DNA of 64,000 bases, taken from the NCBI GenBank assembly GCA_013399855.1, contig VXAY01004717.1, positions 188,950 through 252,949 of the forward strand, in the 5' to 3' direction. Origin of the DNA: Oxyruncus cristatus (taxonomy: Eukaryota > Chordata > Aves > Passeriformes > Cotingidae). The notes beneath the pieces were generated by a model that saw only the letters and a list, made by a program, of their open reading frames with translations, had not been told where the DNA came from and searched no databases. The position numbers were made by a program, and so were the translations under genes. Numbering within the stretch: the first letter of the stretch is position 1; the number at the start of each line of letters is the position of its first letter. Below, piece by piece: positions 22,191 to 36,300 of this stretch.

Positions 22191-24259
22191 AGGGGTTTAA
22201 AGTTGTTTAATCTATTTGAACAGCTCATTTGAATCCACATGCCCAAGTGTCCCCACAGACACTCACACAGGCAAACAAAAACCCAGTAAAGCAGTAGAGA
22301 GGTTAAGAGTAGGTTGGCAGAAAGTTTTACTTCATGGCTTTTCGGTGGAAAATTTGGTTTTCAACTACATAGCCTCTTTGAAGAAAGTGTTGACATTGAG
22401 TGCTCCTAAATTTCAGCTGGAAACTGAATACCCTTTCTTTTAGAATTCAGAACTCCTGCTGCAGTGCTATTTGGTTGACCATCACGTATTCTCATAGCCT
22501 GGAGTTCATGTAGTTGGCCCAGCACACTGTAGTCAGGGACAACCAGGGCGACAGATAAAAGCAGGTTCCTCAGATAAGTGGATCTGGAGCCAGAATGCAT
22601 GTTGACTATCTTAGACCAAACCAATTTTGGCCTTTGATTTGTTATTGGAATTCAAGACTTTTTTTGTGGAAATAACTCTCTCCCTTTAACCCCTACACAC
22701 CCAATCTGTCCTCCCTGAAAAGGCTTTTCCAGTAGCCCACACACACAGAGCATCCTCAAATCGAAAGGTTAGATGGCACTTGCAATAAAAACACTTGTCA
22801 TCTATTTGCAGACCATCCACTGTATCATCTGTGTGCTAAGCTCTTAAAGGAACATGGCTGCAGCTGAAGTCACAGTTTAAGAGTCACCAAATCCTGACAC
22901 TTTGCTCTTGTCAGGGAAGAGGGGAGGCTTGAGCAGGGGTCTCTGCTCACAGGCCTAGGTGAGGGTTGGCAATAAGCAGAGCTCTGTAGCTGATACACAG
23001 GAATGAAGGTGGGTCATATTCCTGCTCCTGGAGTAGTTCTGTGATTTGTAAAAGGAATTGATTTTCTATAGGCATTAGTTTTTTTAAGACTTGAGAGGCA
23101 AGAAGACAGCCCACCTCACGGGAATGTCATGGATTAAGCACAGATGTGTTGCCAACCCTCGCAATTTTGAGCGTGTTCACTGTAAAGCTCCCCCTCTTAG
23201 AATCAAAGGAATAAGTGAGACTTTTTAAAGCAAGCGAATTTTTATTCTTTGCTCTAAAGAAAAGCAGGAATTCTCAACTGAATGAACTTCAAAGGTTTAA
23301 AAACAAAGAAGTATATTTAAAAAAAATAATTCCGGTACTTTTGAAGAAGTAATTCCTAATTTTTGAACGCTTTCATTTAGTAAAATGCTTCCTTACAGCA
23401 ATTTATATACTCCTGGTTGGAGAATGTTAATATGAACACATCTGTCTTATTCACTTGAATTGCCTCTGCAATTCTTGTACATTTTCACATGCAGCTCTGG
23501 GGGTTTGCAGCAGCACTCACAACTCAAGTATGCCTCCATGAAAGTTTGGCTCATTTAAAGCTACCTTCCACATTCTCTAAGTTATATTTTGATATTGGAG
23601 ACAAACAGCCAACAGACAAAGAGCATATTTATGGAAAAAAAAAAAAAAAAGGCTTTTAATTGCACAACCTATTCCTGTCTAAAAAATAAGTGCAGGCTAT
23701 TACTGGCACCAGACAACTCCCGGTTTTCACTGGCCAGCAAAGCTGCATCTGCAAGTTCAATGAGATCAGTAAACAGTGTAGGTTAAGTAACTGGTTACTA
23801 ATATTTTCCTTGAGCTACAAAACTTTTAAACAAACAACAACAACTGTGATCACAGTAACCTTCCAGAGGTTAACAGCATGCAGGTGGTCAATTGGAATTG
23901 AACGCAAACCAGACGGCTGCGCATTATAAACTGAACATCTCGGCTCAGTTTGCTTCAGAAATTGGGTCTTCTCTCTCAAAAGCCTCAGTGATACAACACA
24001 TAAATATCAAAACAACAAAAATAAGGAAGTATGTCATAGGCTAAGCATTTTAATGCCTTTTCTGGCTCACTTTTGCAGGTTGAACTGTCTGTGTTGACCA
24101 CATTTGATGGCATCAGTACTTAGAGTGCCTGTGCGCACGAGTTTAACAGCTGACATAAACAGAGATGGCCCATCAACTAACTGAACTGTGCTGCGGGCTT
24201 GTTTTAAACCACTGGTATGACACACTTTATACTTCATTTAGATTCAGCCACTTTGCTGA
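22191..24259. other. non-coding stretch, no gene recognised
   Basis: Mixed-composition sequence with an A-run at about 23635-23650. No coding frame longer than 79 codons and no repeat family was identified. Confidence 0.5.
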
Positions 24260-24261
24260 CC

Positions 24262-24330
24262 TTGTGAGATAGCTCCGAGTACTGGTATTCAGATATCGAA
24301 CTGGAAACAGGTTCAAGTCCAGCTAGTCAT
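24262..24330 (+). repeat. tRNA-like SINE relic
   Basis: A B-box-like 'ggttcaagtcc' is at 24310-24320, and an A-box-like 'tagctccgagtactgg' starts at 24270. The spacing of about 40 bp fits a pol III type-2 promoter. The T-arm is no longer properly paired and the anticodon arm is unclear, so this is not a functional tRNA. It is more likely the head of an old tRNA-derived SINE (MIR-like or related). Confidence 0.4.
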
Positions 24331-25380
24331 GGTATAAGCAGCGATCAGAACGGATTATTTATATCATTCTGCAGACTTTTTTTAAAAGCAGGTCTCTTAG
24401 TCTGTTCCTAAGCAGAGAGGAACAGCTCATACAATTACTGACCACCAAGAAACTTATTTGGAAGGTCCCCCCAAATAAGCACAGATTACAGAGTTCCAGG
24501 AGCTGAGAACTGAAAGATAAATGCTTTCTCCAATGAGATCAAGAGGGTCTATGAAGGGAATCAGGGTACATTAGCACTGATACGAACTCTTCTTAGAGGA
24601 CTGTGCAAAAGTTAGATGTGTGGTTCCCAAACATACTTAAACTGAGCACCTGTGAAATGCCCCATAAGTTTGGCTCACAGTGGACATAATCTGGCAGAAA
24701 AGTTCCTACTGGAATGGAAAACAAAAACAGAGGAGACCCACTGAAAAGTCCTTCATCCCACATCAAGCTTTAGGTAAGGTCAGTGCATAAAGCATTTGCT
24801 TCAACAGCTTTTAGCAAAATGTTTTTCAAAGCTGGAACCTCCCGTTCGTTCACCAGCCCATCCGAGCAACACAGTTGTAAGTAACCTAATGCCCCAAGCC
24901 CACAGGCACACAGCAGCCTCTGCCAAGAGTGAGGGACAGAAGGACCACGACCATGTCAACATACACCACCCTGCACTTGGATTCCATGGAAAAGCACCAG
25001 AACTTCTGAAACTTGACGCTGCTCATAGATACACATTCAAGTTGAGTGGCTGCCAGTAAATAAATACAAATCTGTTGTCATGGTGTTTCGTAACCTTAAT
25101 GCTAATAACACTCATCCCCTAATGAAGCAATATGCCTCTAGGTATAATTGTTTCTCAGGCTGCAATATCACCTCCAAATCTGCTGTCCTGTATCCTAACC
25201 CAGAACGTGAGTCACAGGTGACTCCACTGTGCTTGTGTACAGCAGCAAGGTGCCAGTGAGCTCAGGGCAAATGCCCCTTGTCATCTTCCAGAGGCTGCTT
25301 TAGACCAGTCAGTGGAAACAGTGAGGTTAGAGACATCTCTAAAGTGTATCATCACATTGTCATTTGTGCAAGATTCACGT
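24331..25380. other. non-coding stretch, no gene recognised
   Basis: No gene, RNA or repeat recognised up to the CR1 beginning at 25381. Confidence 0.5.
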
Positions 25381-25830
25381 AGAATCACAGAATTGCTAAG
25401 GTTGGAAAAGATCATCAAGTGCAACCATCAACCCAGTACCATAACCATTATAGCATGTCCTCAACTGCCATATCCACACCTTCCTTAAACACTTCCAGTG
25501 ATGGTGACTCCACCACTGCCCTGGACACCCTGTTCCAGTGCTTTACAACCCTTTCTGTGATTTTTTTTTTCCTAGTAGCTAATCTAAACCTCCCCTGGCA
25601 CAACTTGAGGTTATTTCCTCTTGTTCTGTCACTTGTTACCTTAGAGAAGAGACTGGTCCCCACCCAGCTACATCCTCCTTTCAGGTAGGTGTAGAGAGCA
25701 ATAAGGTCTCTCCTGAGCCTTCTCTTCTCCAGGCTAAACACTCCCACCTCCCTCAGCTGCTCCTCATCACACTTGTGCTCCAGACCCTTCACCAGCTTTG
25801 TTGCCCTTCTCTGGACTGGCTCCAGCACCT
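25381..25830 (-). mobile_element. CR1 retrotransposon, 3' ~450 bp
   Basis: It starts at the CR1 3' terminus ('agaatcacagaattgctaag', 'gttggaaaagatcatcaagt', 'gcaaccatcaaccc') and runs through 'cctcttgttctgtcacttgt' and 'cttctcttctccaggctaaa' to 'ctctggactggctccagcac', where it is 5'-truncated at about 25830. A short T-run (25559-25570) lies inside the ORF2 portion. The subfamily resembles the 5635-5760 copy rather than the 5816-6245 copy. Confidence 0.95.
25448..25828 (-). pseudogene. CR1 ORF2 C-terminal fragment, 126 codons uninterrupted
   Basis: The minus strand has an unbroken frame reading '[19 protein letters not shown]', '[20 protein letters not shown]', '[20 protein letters not shown]' and '[20 protein letters not shown]', to a stop. 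This is the conserved C-terminal tail of CR1 ORF2 downstream of the RT catalytic region. It is open over its whole length. However, it lacks the endonuclease and RT core, starts only because of 5' truncation, and has no promoter, so it is a fossil and not a gene. Confidence 0.93.
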
Positions 25831-27320
25831 TTGTTCCTTAGTTGTGCTGCTTGTGAAAGACACATTTCCCCTGCATACTCATCCTACATGCTCACAGCTG
25901 ATCCCTCCCCCATGCCCTCGCACAGGCAGGTGTGTGCTGGCCCTGAATCAGAGCTGCACACGAGCACATCACCTCGATGTTTTTCCCAGCAAGCCAAGCT
26001 GGGTGGCCAAACCCAAGCAGGGAACGACGGAGCTCCAGCTGGAGCCTTTCCATTGCTGGTAGCACCAGTCATTCTCTCTTCTTTTCGTTCAGCCAAAATT
26101 TTTCAGAAAATTTATAGGAATTTCATTACCTCCATAAAAATCTGGTTTAAGTTGGCCGGTTCAGAAGTTATTAGGAAAAAAACAAACACTCCAGAAAGAT
26201 TTTAACACACTAATAAGGTCTTTGACCCCGGCAAATACTTAGACAATTGAGTGAACAATTAAACACTGAATATTTTGAACCTCTTAAAATGCATATTAAC
26301 CTGTGCTGCAATGGATGTCCAGCGTTATCCCTTGCTAAAAAAACCTGTGCTCCCCTTGCCATTTATTTGCTCTGTGTACATCTATTTCAGCCAGGAAAAA
26401 AAACCATAGAACTGAGGTGCTCCTCCAAAAAATCAGCAGCACTTCTATTACCAAGAGACTCAAGGAATAAGGTTTTGTATCTCACCTGAAGCAATGGAGC
26501 CTCAAATCTTTAATGATATGATGATTCTCTCATAAACAGCAACTTTGGCTTCAGCTCCAAGGCAAGAAGCAATGGACTACATGATGGAGAGGAGTATTTT
26601 TCAGCCTCTTCAGCCTCATTCTGCATTACCTATGAGTGATACATTACAGAATTGAATGCCAGAAAAGTGCATTTTATAATAAAAAGTATAGTGTTTCATA
26701 ATTTGATTTAAATCAATTATTCCATCTCTCACTGGAACACTCATGAGCTTCAGAAATAAAACATATAAATGAAACCAGCTGCTGTGGATACTCTTTCCTT
26801 GGGATAGATTTCACTTGAACTCAACAAGCTTTCTTCTGCAGCACATTACTGTAATGCAACATCAGAGTGGAGAGCACACAGTGCTGTATGAGTTGCTTCA
26901 AGGTAAACAGTTACAGTTAAAAAAATGCAGAAGATTAAAATTCTTTCCTGCAATGGCTGCCTAAAATCCAAGGAATTAATAATTCCTCTGGGGCTGACAG
27001 GGAAACTGAGGTAGTTACTGGCACCTCAGCAAAACCCATTAATTTATAGCTATTTGCTACATCACATAATCTTTCTGATTTGTCTCAGTCTGGAGCCCCC
27101 CTGTGCCCAACAGCTCGGAGGTCTGCAGTGTTTAGGGTGAAGAATAATTACAACTGGGGAAGCACATGCAACCAAAACTCCATGTTCTTTAATCTCCAAG
27201 TCTAATGCATGTGTAGATTTTGGCATCACTCTTAAAAATGATTGTTTGTAACTAAGTACCATATCTCAGTGCTTAGATACCCCAATGACTGAGCTTTTCA
27301 TAAACCAGAATAAATATATA
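25831..27320. other. non-coding stretch, no gene recognised
   Basis: A plus-strand frame at 25798-26205 (135 codons) begins within the antisense CR1 and is not considered coding. The remainder is AT-rich with no recognised feature. Confidence 0.5.
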
Positions 27321-27391
27321 AGGCAAAATCCTGGCTGTACCGACCTCAACGGGAGCACTGCCAGCCACTTTAAGGGAGCCAGAGTTTCATG
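27321..27391. repeat. ancient amniote interspersed repeat (family uncertain)
   Basis: 'aggcaaaatcctggctgtac', 'cgacctcaacgggagcactg' and 'ccagagtttcatgc' follow the familiar old-repeat wording 'aaatcctggccctactgaagtcaatgggagt ... ccaggatttca', seen many times in reptile and bird genomes. I cannot name the family with confidence. Confidence 0.45.
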
Positions 27392-30300
27392 CAAGAAGGT
27401 TTTCAGCAGCCCAAACTGCCCAGTGCTTTAGTTGCAGTATTTTCAACTCCATTTGTCATCAAGGCCTCTTTTCCCATCCAGCATGTGCAGTAGCCTTGCA
27501 CCGAGATACAACTGCACACTGAACTCAGAGCCAAGGCAATAGGGAAATACCCTCTGTTAAAATAAGGGGCAATTCCAGCTTCAGTTGACAAAAGCAACAT
27601 ACAAACATCCTCTGAATTTGTGCATGTAGATTCGCCTGGGCTTTTTCTGCACCTTGTGGCAGGAGACAGACTCCTGCCCAGAGTGGAAGGGAGCATTCTT
27701 CCCAGGTTTCTGCTCTGAAGCATTCCAGGAGTAGTCCTCCAACACTGTTCTTACAAAGGTAAATGGTCCATTAACTTAAGCAAGGAGTATTGCCAAGAAG
27801 CAGATTGAGAAGGAAGAGGATATTAAGTACCAGCACCACAACTTCTTATACGGTTTTTACAATTCATATTATTTTAGGGTTCCTTTTGAAAACTCCACCT
27901 CTGCCCCTTTTTTGATCTTTTCTTAAAGAAACAATAATTTTCTGATACATCTACTCATGTATCCTCTCTTATTTTATTATCCAAATGTCTTACATTCTTC
28001 TGCACTCTTACAGGAGTTTCCTTCAAAGTAAGTAAATGCCTCATTCTACAGCTAGACTACTCAAAGAGAGGCAAAGATCCTGCCTTCTTAAAGATATAAT
28101 GGCTCCTGTAGTTGAAAACAAGATAATTTTCATAGCTACTAGAACGCAATAGCAGGTGTCATATGCAATAAGTGGTGACTAAGCAGAGCCAAGTGAAATA
28201 ATGACTTATGCACTACATTAAAAGGCTAACAAATTCTGTTTATGTTTATATACTTAAAAGACTTGCATTCCTAAGAAGTCAGTACCAGAAAAGTGTTTGT
28301 ATAGGATTAACAGTGTCAAACTTATACGTACGACAAGACAGCACCTTCTGTAATTGACAATAAAAACTAAAATCATTTTTAGAATATTTATGTCTACAAA
28401 TCCAAATATTCTTGTGAATGAAGAGAGAAAAGGAGGAGGAGATGGAAAAAAACCCAAAATGAAACACAAGGAAATGGAACTGATGGGCTTTTGTTCACCA
28501 TTACGAAAAACAAGCTAAAAATGTGATTCTCTTGTTTTTCCTAAAAGACTGAAAATGCAGATCCTATTGCTAGAATGATTCTAAGTAATAACTAATAAAC
28601 AAAAATTATTCTGGACAAGAACAGATTATTACTATAAGTCCCAACTGAAGTATGAGAGTGTTTTTAAAGACATAAAAAATGTTTGAGGAATTGGAGGATA
28701 ATTGTAAATAGGTGAAATCTTACCACTGGGAAACTACTCACTTGAGAGCAGACTCATGTTCACGTTCTTTGGCACATTCAGGTGATGTCCCACGTGGCAC
28801 AGTGACCTCAGGATCCCTCATTTCTTTACCAGTATGAAAAAAAGAAATAAAAATCTTATAAAAAAGTGGGTCAAGGAAGCAGGTGTTGTGGTATATTTTA
28901 AGTAACATTTTCTTCATCGAAGGTTTGACCCCTAACAACAACATCACAGAGTGGGGATGGGAAGGTTTTAAAGTTTGAAGGATGACTCCACAGAAATGCG
29001 CATCTGACCTGGTAAGCCCTGTAAGACAAGGCAGAGCTGAGTTAAAGAGGAAGGAGGGCTCCAAGAAACAAGCTTCGGGTTTTCAGAAACAAAGAGACTA
29101 GTCAAATGTGTCTTGGAAACCACCTTAAATGTAACTGCAGGGCTCTACAGACTCTCCGTTGTTAAAACAACGCTTTCAACAGCTGGGAGCACTACTCCTT
29201 CTAAAGCATATTAAAAATATATATATATATGTGGATAGACAGGGATCTCTCCCTCCAAAATCTCATCTTATTCCAAATTTGAGCACTGGACACTTCGCCT
29301 TTCATAGTATCTAAGTAAAGCACCCTTCTGGATTCACTGAGCTGTCTTTTAGAGGACATCCTTACTCACAGTGGTTGAGATGACTCTCAAGGACCACATG
29401 GCAATAGGTGATGGCCATTGAAAATACTGTTTTTCCTTAAAAAACTGCAGCACAAGACTGGGCAATATGGTCAAGAACCAACTTGCAGAGGAATAACCCC
29501 TTCTAAAACCACCACATGGATTTCATATCCCATCAGTTTCCTTAAATGTAATATGAGATGCTGAACTTCTATTTCTTCTGGTCTGAGGAATAATAGGAAT
29601 TCAGCTTTCAGTCATTTTGCCAAAAGACATGCAAGGTTGTTTACCAGACTGTAAAAGCAAACCCCCTCTCTGTCAGAAGACAGAACAGTACAGAAACTAA
29701 GTAAGATCAACAGAGCATTCAACATGCCTCTTAGAAACATACTGTAGACGTAACAGGTGAAGATTAGCCAGATTAGGCACAAATGAAGTTATGTTGATGA
29801 GAATGCTCTCTTGTTTTACCAAAGAAGTGACTAAAGGTGATGCTCAAACTGACCTGGGATCTATTGGAAAGGCCATGAAAATAATTAACACAGATTTAAA
29901 AATCTTGCATTCCTCCCTGCCTTTTTTTTTAAATTTATTTATTTATTTACTCTTTCTCAGCCTTCAAGTTAGAGAAAAGCAGATGGACTCCTCTGAACCC
30001 CACACTTCATTATTCACCGACCATCATGGAGAGCTGTGCATTACATTTCTTGTGCCCTCGGGAAGCTGCTGAAATTTAAAAAGAGAAAAAGAACACAACT
30101 TTATTGAGGTCGGCACAAGCCCAGAGATTTCCAAGTTGCATGTCTCTGTTAATCAAAGTGACTGTGCCAACATGATTAGGATACCCACAAAGCCAAGCCA
30201 ATCAAGCAGCTAACTGAGGGAGACCACTGAGCAGATAGCAAATACCACTGGAGTTGTACATTGTCTCAAAAGATTATCACTGCAGTTGTTCAAACTCTTG

Positions 30301-33300
30301 TGACCAACAAGGGATTTCAGTGACTCATTGCTATTGTGTTTCTGCAGCTCAACATTATGTCCCATGCATATTCTGGAGCTCCATAGCACCACATGTGTAT
30401 AACAATGTGCCACACTTAATAAAATATCTTTGCGGTAAAAGAAGTACCAAAAATATTTGCACAATAGCAGAATGCCAACCAAGCACTGAACTACATTAGA
30501 ACAACTCATTGGGTGCCATTCCAAACAGCATCTGCCATTGCCCCAGGAAGTAGCTTTAAAAAAAAAAATTAAAATAAAATAAGAGATTTTTCTGAAAGAT
30601 CACAGCTTTTAACACACCAAGGAAACGTCAAGAACAAATTAACATATGACTCACCTCCCTGAGGTCTATCCCATGGTTTCATTATCAGTCAAGCAGAATC
30701 CATTGTTGCAAAAGCAGTTCAAAGCGGCCACTCCATCCATGTGCCACACTGAATACGCAGCAAGTCTTCATGTGTACACAGCTTTGCTAAAAAGGGTGGA
30801 TGGCAGGATAATGTTTAAAAAAAACAAACAACACCTCCCACATTGGAGCTGGAAAGGCCAGAAAAGCCTATACTCGTCAGTAAGGGCTAGGAAAGAAGAA
30901 GGCAATTTTTCAGACACTCTTAAAACTTTCCCAAGCAAATGATGGCCTGCAGCTGGGGCACACCAATCAGCTGCTCTGGCAAAGGTCACAGAAGGAAAGA
31001 TCCCCTGCTAGTTCAGCAGCAGTGGTTTCTTAAACAGTCTTGAAACGACGAATAGCATGTGAACTCGAATGCTTCTTCCTCCTCAGGACTCAGACGGGAA
31101 AGCGGGGCCCACCTAGCTGCTGTTGTCCTCCTGGAAGTATTGCTTCTGAGCAGAGCAGAGTGTCCCCTTTGGGTCAGAGCAACCAGGCATGCTGAAATGA
31201 AAACAACAGGCTTAACTGACAACCTGGAAAGGAATCATGGAGGAGTCCCATCCAAGAGACACTTTTTGGGCTCCTGCCACAACTAAAGAGGTGGATGTAG
31301 CTTCTGACACTGACAAGCTCTGAGTGCCATATCAGATGAAGGCAGGAGATAACAGGGAAACCCTCAATACATCAATCATGTCACAGAGAGAAGGTGTCAT
31401 GTGCAGCAAGAACCTGGGCTGGGTTGAAGGTAAAAAAACCAGAAACACGACATTAGGCTTTTCCTTGGATAACCGGGGGAGGGAGGAGGAATGTATTTTC
31501 TAATTAAATAAAGTCCTGATAAAAAAATGCATGTCCAGAAAGTGCTCTAACGTCAGTTTTGGTCTGCTGGAAGGTGGATGAACAGCAGGTGGGAGCCCTG
31601 CAGGGGAACTACAAGTTTCTAGGCGTGCTAATCCTTCCTCTACTTTCTCCCAGCTGATGACATGACTCATGAGCCTCAGGTAGGGACCGCATTGAAAATA
31701 TTCGTGCTCTTCTCTCTGCATTTTCTTTTTCCTTTTCAGAGTCCTGCACTGGGATAGCATCAAAATATGAGGAGTGTCATGGGTAAGATGCTCAGCCCAC
31801 ACCAGCACCAAGCCATGGCTTGAGTGCCATCATACATGTGGGCCTTCCCCTCAACAAATAGTCCTTTCTCTGCTGGCATTCCAAGCACCAATGGAAGACA
31901 GTGGTTTAGGACTTCCAGTCTGTTGTGGCCCCACATCCCTGGTGTGGTAAGTACTTGCCATCACTGCATTATAAAAAAAGCCTAAAATTTAGCATATGTC
32001 TTATGGTAAGAGTCCTGTTCTCCATGGTAGGTCTTGAAAAAAATTATGTAGCTAAAAGGATGGATATAATAGATTAGAACTTCACAGCTCATTTGTGGTC
32101 CCCCACTACCACAGAGACAGAGCCTCCCACTCACAGTGCTCCACAAAAACATCCCAAATATAAAAAGCTTAAAGTGAACAGAAACTTTAAAGCATCAGTG
32201 GAGTTTACCATGAAAGGTGGACCGTGCATACGTATAGAACAGGATCTCTGCAAGGCACAAAGCTTTCTACAGATATTCAAGACACCCTTTCAACTTTGAT
32301 TCACTTAAGCAAAACATCACTGAAGCAATGTTAATCCTCTTGTTTACAGTTACACCCACGGAAAGAATAGGAATTCACAGCTCAAGATCAAACAGATACA
32401 CTAAAGGGAGCTATTTAACATCACTAAGGATAGCACCCTATAATTACTGTATTGGAGAGGCTGGATGTTTCAACACAGGTTTTGCTTTAAGAAAAGAAGA
32501 AGTAGGGAACTTTATTCAGCTCTGATTTTGCTCCAGCCTCATATCTATTTCAAGGTAAAACTAAACCAATACCAATTTATTGACCACTGTTTCAGGACCC
32601 CAGATCTTCAGAATACTGTATGAAATAGGCAACACTGCTAAAGCAACATCAAAAATACAGAGCAGCCAAATGCAGCCGCATACCCAAATATGAATATTTT
32701 TCCCTTTGCACCTGCAAAGAACAACAGTTACCAAGGACAGCTTGAAAACTGGAGGAGGATTCTTGAGGATCTCAGTGCAAACATAACCTTTGATAGTTAA
32801 GACCCTGAACATCCTACAGTCTATATGTGAGGTCTTATTAACTTCCAGAGATTTTTTGGGCAACATGGGTGCCTGCTTTTCTGATACTGTATTCACAGTA
32901 CCATCAGGAGGTGGTTTTTCCAAGCAGTCTTAGCCTAGGGAGGTAAAATGCCACAGCTATAGAAAGGAGATGTCCAGAAATGCAGACAATTCAAATTTAG
33001 GACCTTCTGTCACATTGACAGCGTTTGAGTAGAATCTAGGCTTGGTACTTCAGTTCCAGTAGCAGTTCTAGGTTCAACGTTAATGCCAGATTTACAGTAA
33101 ATCCATTAAACTATTTAAAAAGAACTGACTTGGCTAATATTCCCACCAAAGTTTGCAGGTAATCAATTATTCACCAGAATTCACCACAAAGTCCACAAGA
33201 CTTTGTGAACTCCTCCAATAACAACAGTCTAAATACAGCTGTAGGCTCCATGGTAATAGAGAATTTCTTCACATCTTGATATTCCCCATAAGGAACAAGA

Positions 33301-36300
33301 AAAATAGAAGGAAGCTTGTTCCTATGAAAACAAATGGATTTTGCTAGCAACTTCACTTCAATAATCCCTGTTGCATTAAAATCCCAGTAATGCAACTCCT
33401 CTGTGCCCTTGAGAAACCCCATTCACTTTTAGCAGCTGAAGCATTTAAGATCTACAACATAAAGCAATTGGATTTTGAATGCAGGTTGCTTCATTTTAAA
33501 ACATTACTGCTCTTTGATGTTTATCTGTTTAAGAGAGTTTATTGCAGCTAATTCGCAGCAGGAGTGCCCTGTGGCATCCTCAAAAATTATATTAAAAATA
33601 TAAAAGATAAGAAAGGAAAACATAATAATTATATAATCTAATTTTTATGGCTACACAACAAAAATTGAATCCTAATTTTGTAATGTATATGCATAGAACT
33701 ATTTCTGACACATACCAAAAGCATGAAGCCATCGTATACAGACCTTTTTATTGGAAAGTCTGACAAACTGAAACAGCAAGAGACTCAATACCATGTTAGT
33801 TAGGTTTCAACTTTATTTAGAAAATGAGCTGCAAGGATAAGCCAGAAACATATGGATAAAAGGTTGTTATCCAAGAACAGAATTAATGTGAAAATGGTAT
33901 TTTTTTATGAACTAGTACTACAACAACTGCTGCAGTTGCTCCCCTGCACCACTTATATTAAATTAATTACTGAGTAAAAATTGTACATTTGGATCACTGC
34001 ATGTTGTTCCACTGCCTTGTGCCATCTGATGGGCATCAGCTGCCACTGCTTGCCTGGGCCAGAAGTACCACCTGAGCTTTTAAGGGTTGCACTGAGCCAT
34101 GGCAGTAAGGAGGGGGAATATTTGGGAGAACTCCCTTGAGATGCTCGTGGTACAGACCACTCTGGTGCATGGCCTGATTTGCTCAAGGTGCTGCTGGAGG
34201 TGCCCACACCTACCAAGGTATTCAGAGTAAAGACAAACTATTAAGACCTGAAAACTACACTGCCTTGTGCCAAGCCAAGGTATACCCAATAAAGCACAAA
34301 TATCATTACCATGGTTTTATCTTTAACTATATCTTTGAAGGCAGAAACTCGAGGGGTGCACTTTCCTGAGTTGCAAGTTTGGTCCAGCTTCAGCATAGAT
34401 CAATTATCATGGATCAAGTGATCCGTAATTTCAATTGCAGGCACTAAAGAAAACGTTGTAAATGGCAAAACTGAATAGAGAGTTGCTGTTAAAATCAAAT
34501 ACTTCTTTGAATAGTGCCTTCCACAGTAGTGGCACACAGAAGAATCAGACAGAGGTATTCTATACTACCTAACGCTGCAAGCAGAGGCAACATTTGTGGA
34601 ATCACGTTGCAAAGCAGTTTACACGAAGGAAAGCCTCAAGTGACAGATCTTCCACTGAGTCATCCCACTCAAAACAACCCCTCAAAAGCGTCCTTGTGAG
34701 ATGCTTTCCAGAAGTCTGTGGATTAGACTGAATTTTCTTAAAGCCTTAAAGTTCTTTTGGGGTTGGTGCCTTCACAACACATCCCCAACTCAGCCCACAT
34801 TTAGTTGGAAGATCTTCAGTCATGCTATTCCACAGGACTGGTAAACCCAAAGATGGAGAGTTCTCCCACCAAAAAGAAGAGTTAGAAGATTATCTATGCC
34901 AGATGTAGTGTCTGGGGGAAAAAGGGCCATCCCAAAGCATAAATGAGAACAGATATCCAAGGCCCTGTTGGTGCTAAAATGAATGAGGATGGATTCACCA
35001 GACACTCAAAGGTCAGCTCTGAGCTGCTAAGTTTCACATTCTGAGACCCACATGTTGGGATCAATACAAAGATCTTCCCAGGTCAAGAAGGGTTAAGAAT
35101 AAGGACTAACAGAGAAAAAATACAAACACAATAAAAGATAATCTTCTACAATGACTGAAATTTCAGATAGCAAAGTAGTTCAACAGAAAAAGGGGATGTG
35201 TATCTATGTCCCTGAATGTGCTTGAGTAGATTCACTAGAAATTAAGTTCTTCAAAAGCAGAGACAAAATTGATTTAAACATCTTGGGAATGTGGGAATGT
35301 GGGAACACACCTGAAAATCAAATATTTTCTCATGTGATAAACAGCCTAAAAAAACCTGAAAACTTTTGAATACTTGTTCATTTGAAAAGAATCTGTGCCA
35401 TGGACTTCATTACAGTCTCAGTGCATCCTTTTGTTCCAGTGCTGAAGACTGCTGATGCAGTAAATTCTGCCTAGAAAACAGAAAAAGCCAAAACAGACAG
35501 ATACCTTTCCAAAGAGGCATGCACAGGTAGAGGACCCTTTGAGGAAAGAATCCTTCTTCCAGCTATTGCAGTCAGCCCATCTGCCTCCTTTTGCTGTTAA
35601 TCCATCTAGTCTACCTCCAGACCAAGTAAAACTGAAATATTTCTGAACTCCCTGGTATAAATCCTCTTCGTTTTCATGGCCACCCACCAAAAAATGAGGC
35701 GCTCCACATTTCCAGACACACCAAAATCATTGCTTTCAGACAAAAAATGTCCTACGAATACCAAATTCTAGGCTCAAATATTCCCATCTCCAAAATTATA
35801 CACACTGGGGAAAAAAAAAAACACAATAGCCCAAATTCTGCCTAAAACTCGGAGTGGATAGGCACCTTTGAGTGCTTAGAGCCAGCAAAAGGCAGGTGGG
35901 AGAATCTGAGCCAGCCCTAAGTGCACATGTGGCTCAACATATTGACCAAAAGACATGCGTGCTGTGCAGCTGAGATCTGCACAGGCAATTCCATTCCATT
36001 CTGGCCTTTGCAACCAACAGACAGAGGCCTTTAATTGTCCTCTGACGCTATTTTACTAACACCACATATATATAACTGGCTTAGCGAGGGCTTCCTCTGC
36101 ACAGAGGTGTCACTGACCAGAAATGCCGGCAGAAAATGAGAATGAGGGAATTTACACAGAAATTCAGGTTATTTGTACGTATTTCCTCTGCATAAGCTGA
36201 CTCAGGCTTGAAAAGAGGAACAAGTAAAATTGGAGATCTGCTACACTTAGCGTGTCCATAATCAAAGGTGGCAATGAAAGACTCCAAACCTGTATTCACC

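Noticed and set aside
25798..26205. 135-codon plus-strand frame
   Set aside because: It starts in antisense CR1 sequence and continues into unrelated DNA. It is a shadow frame.
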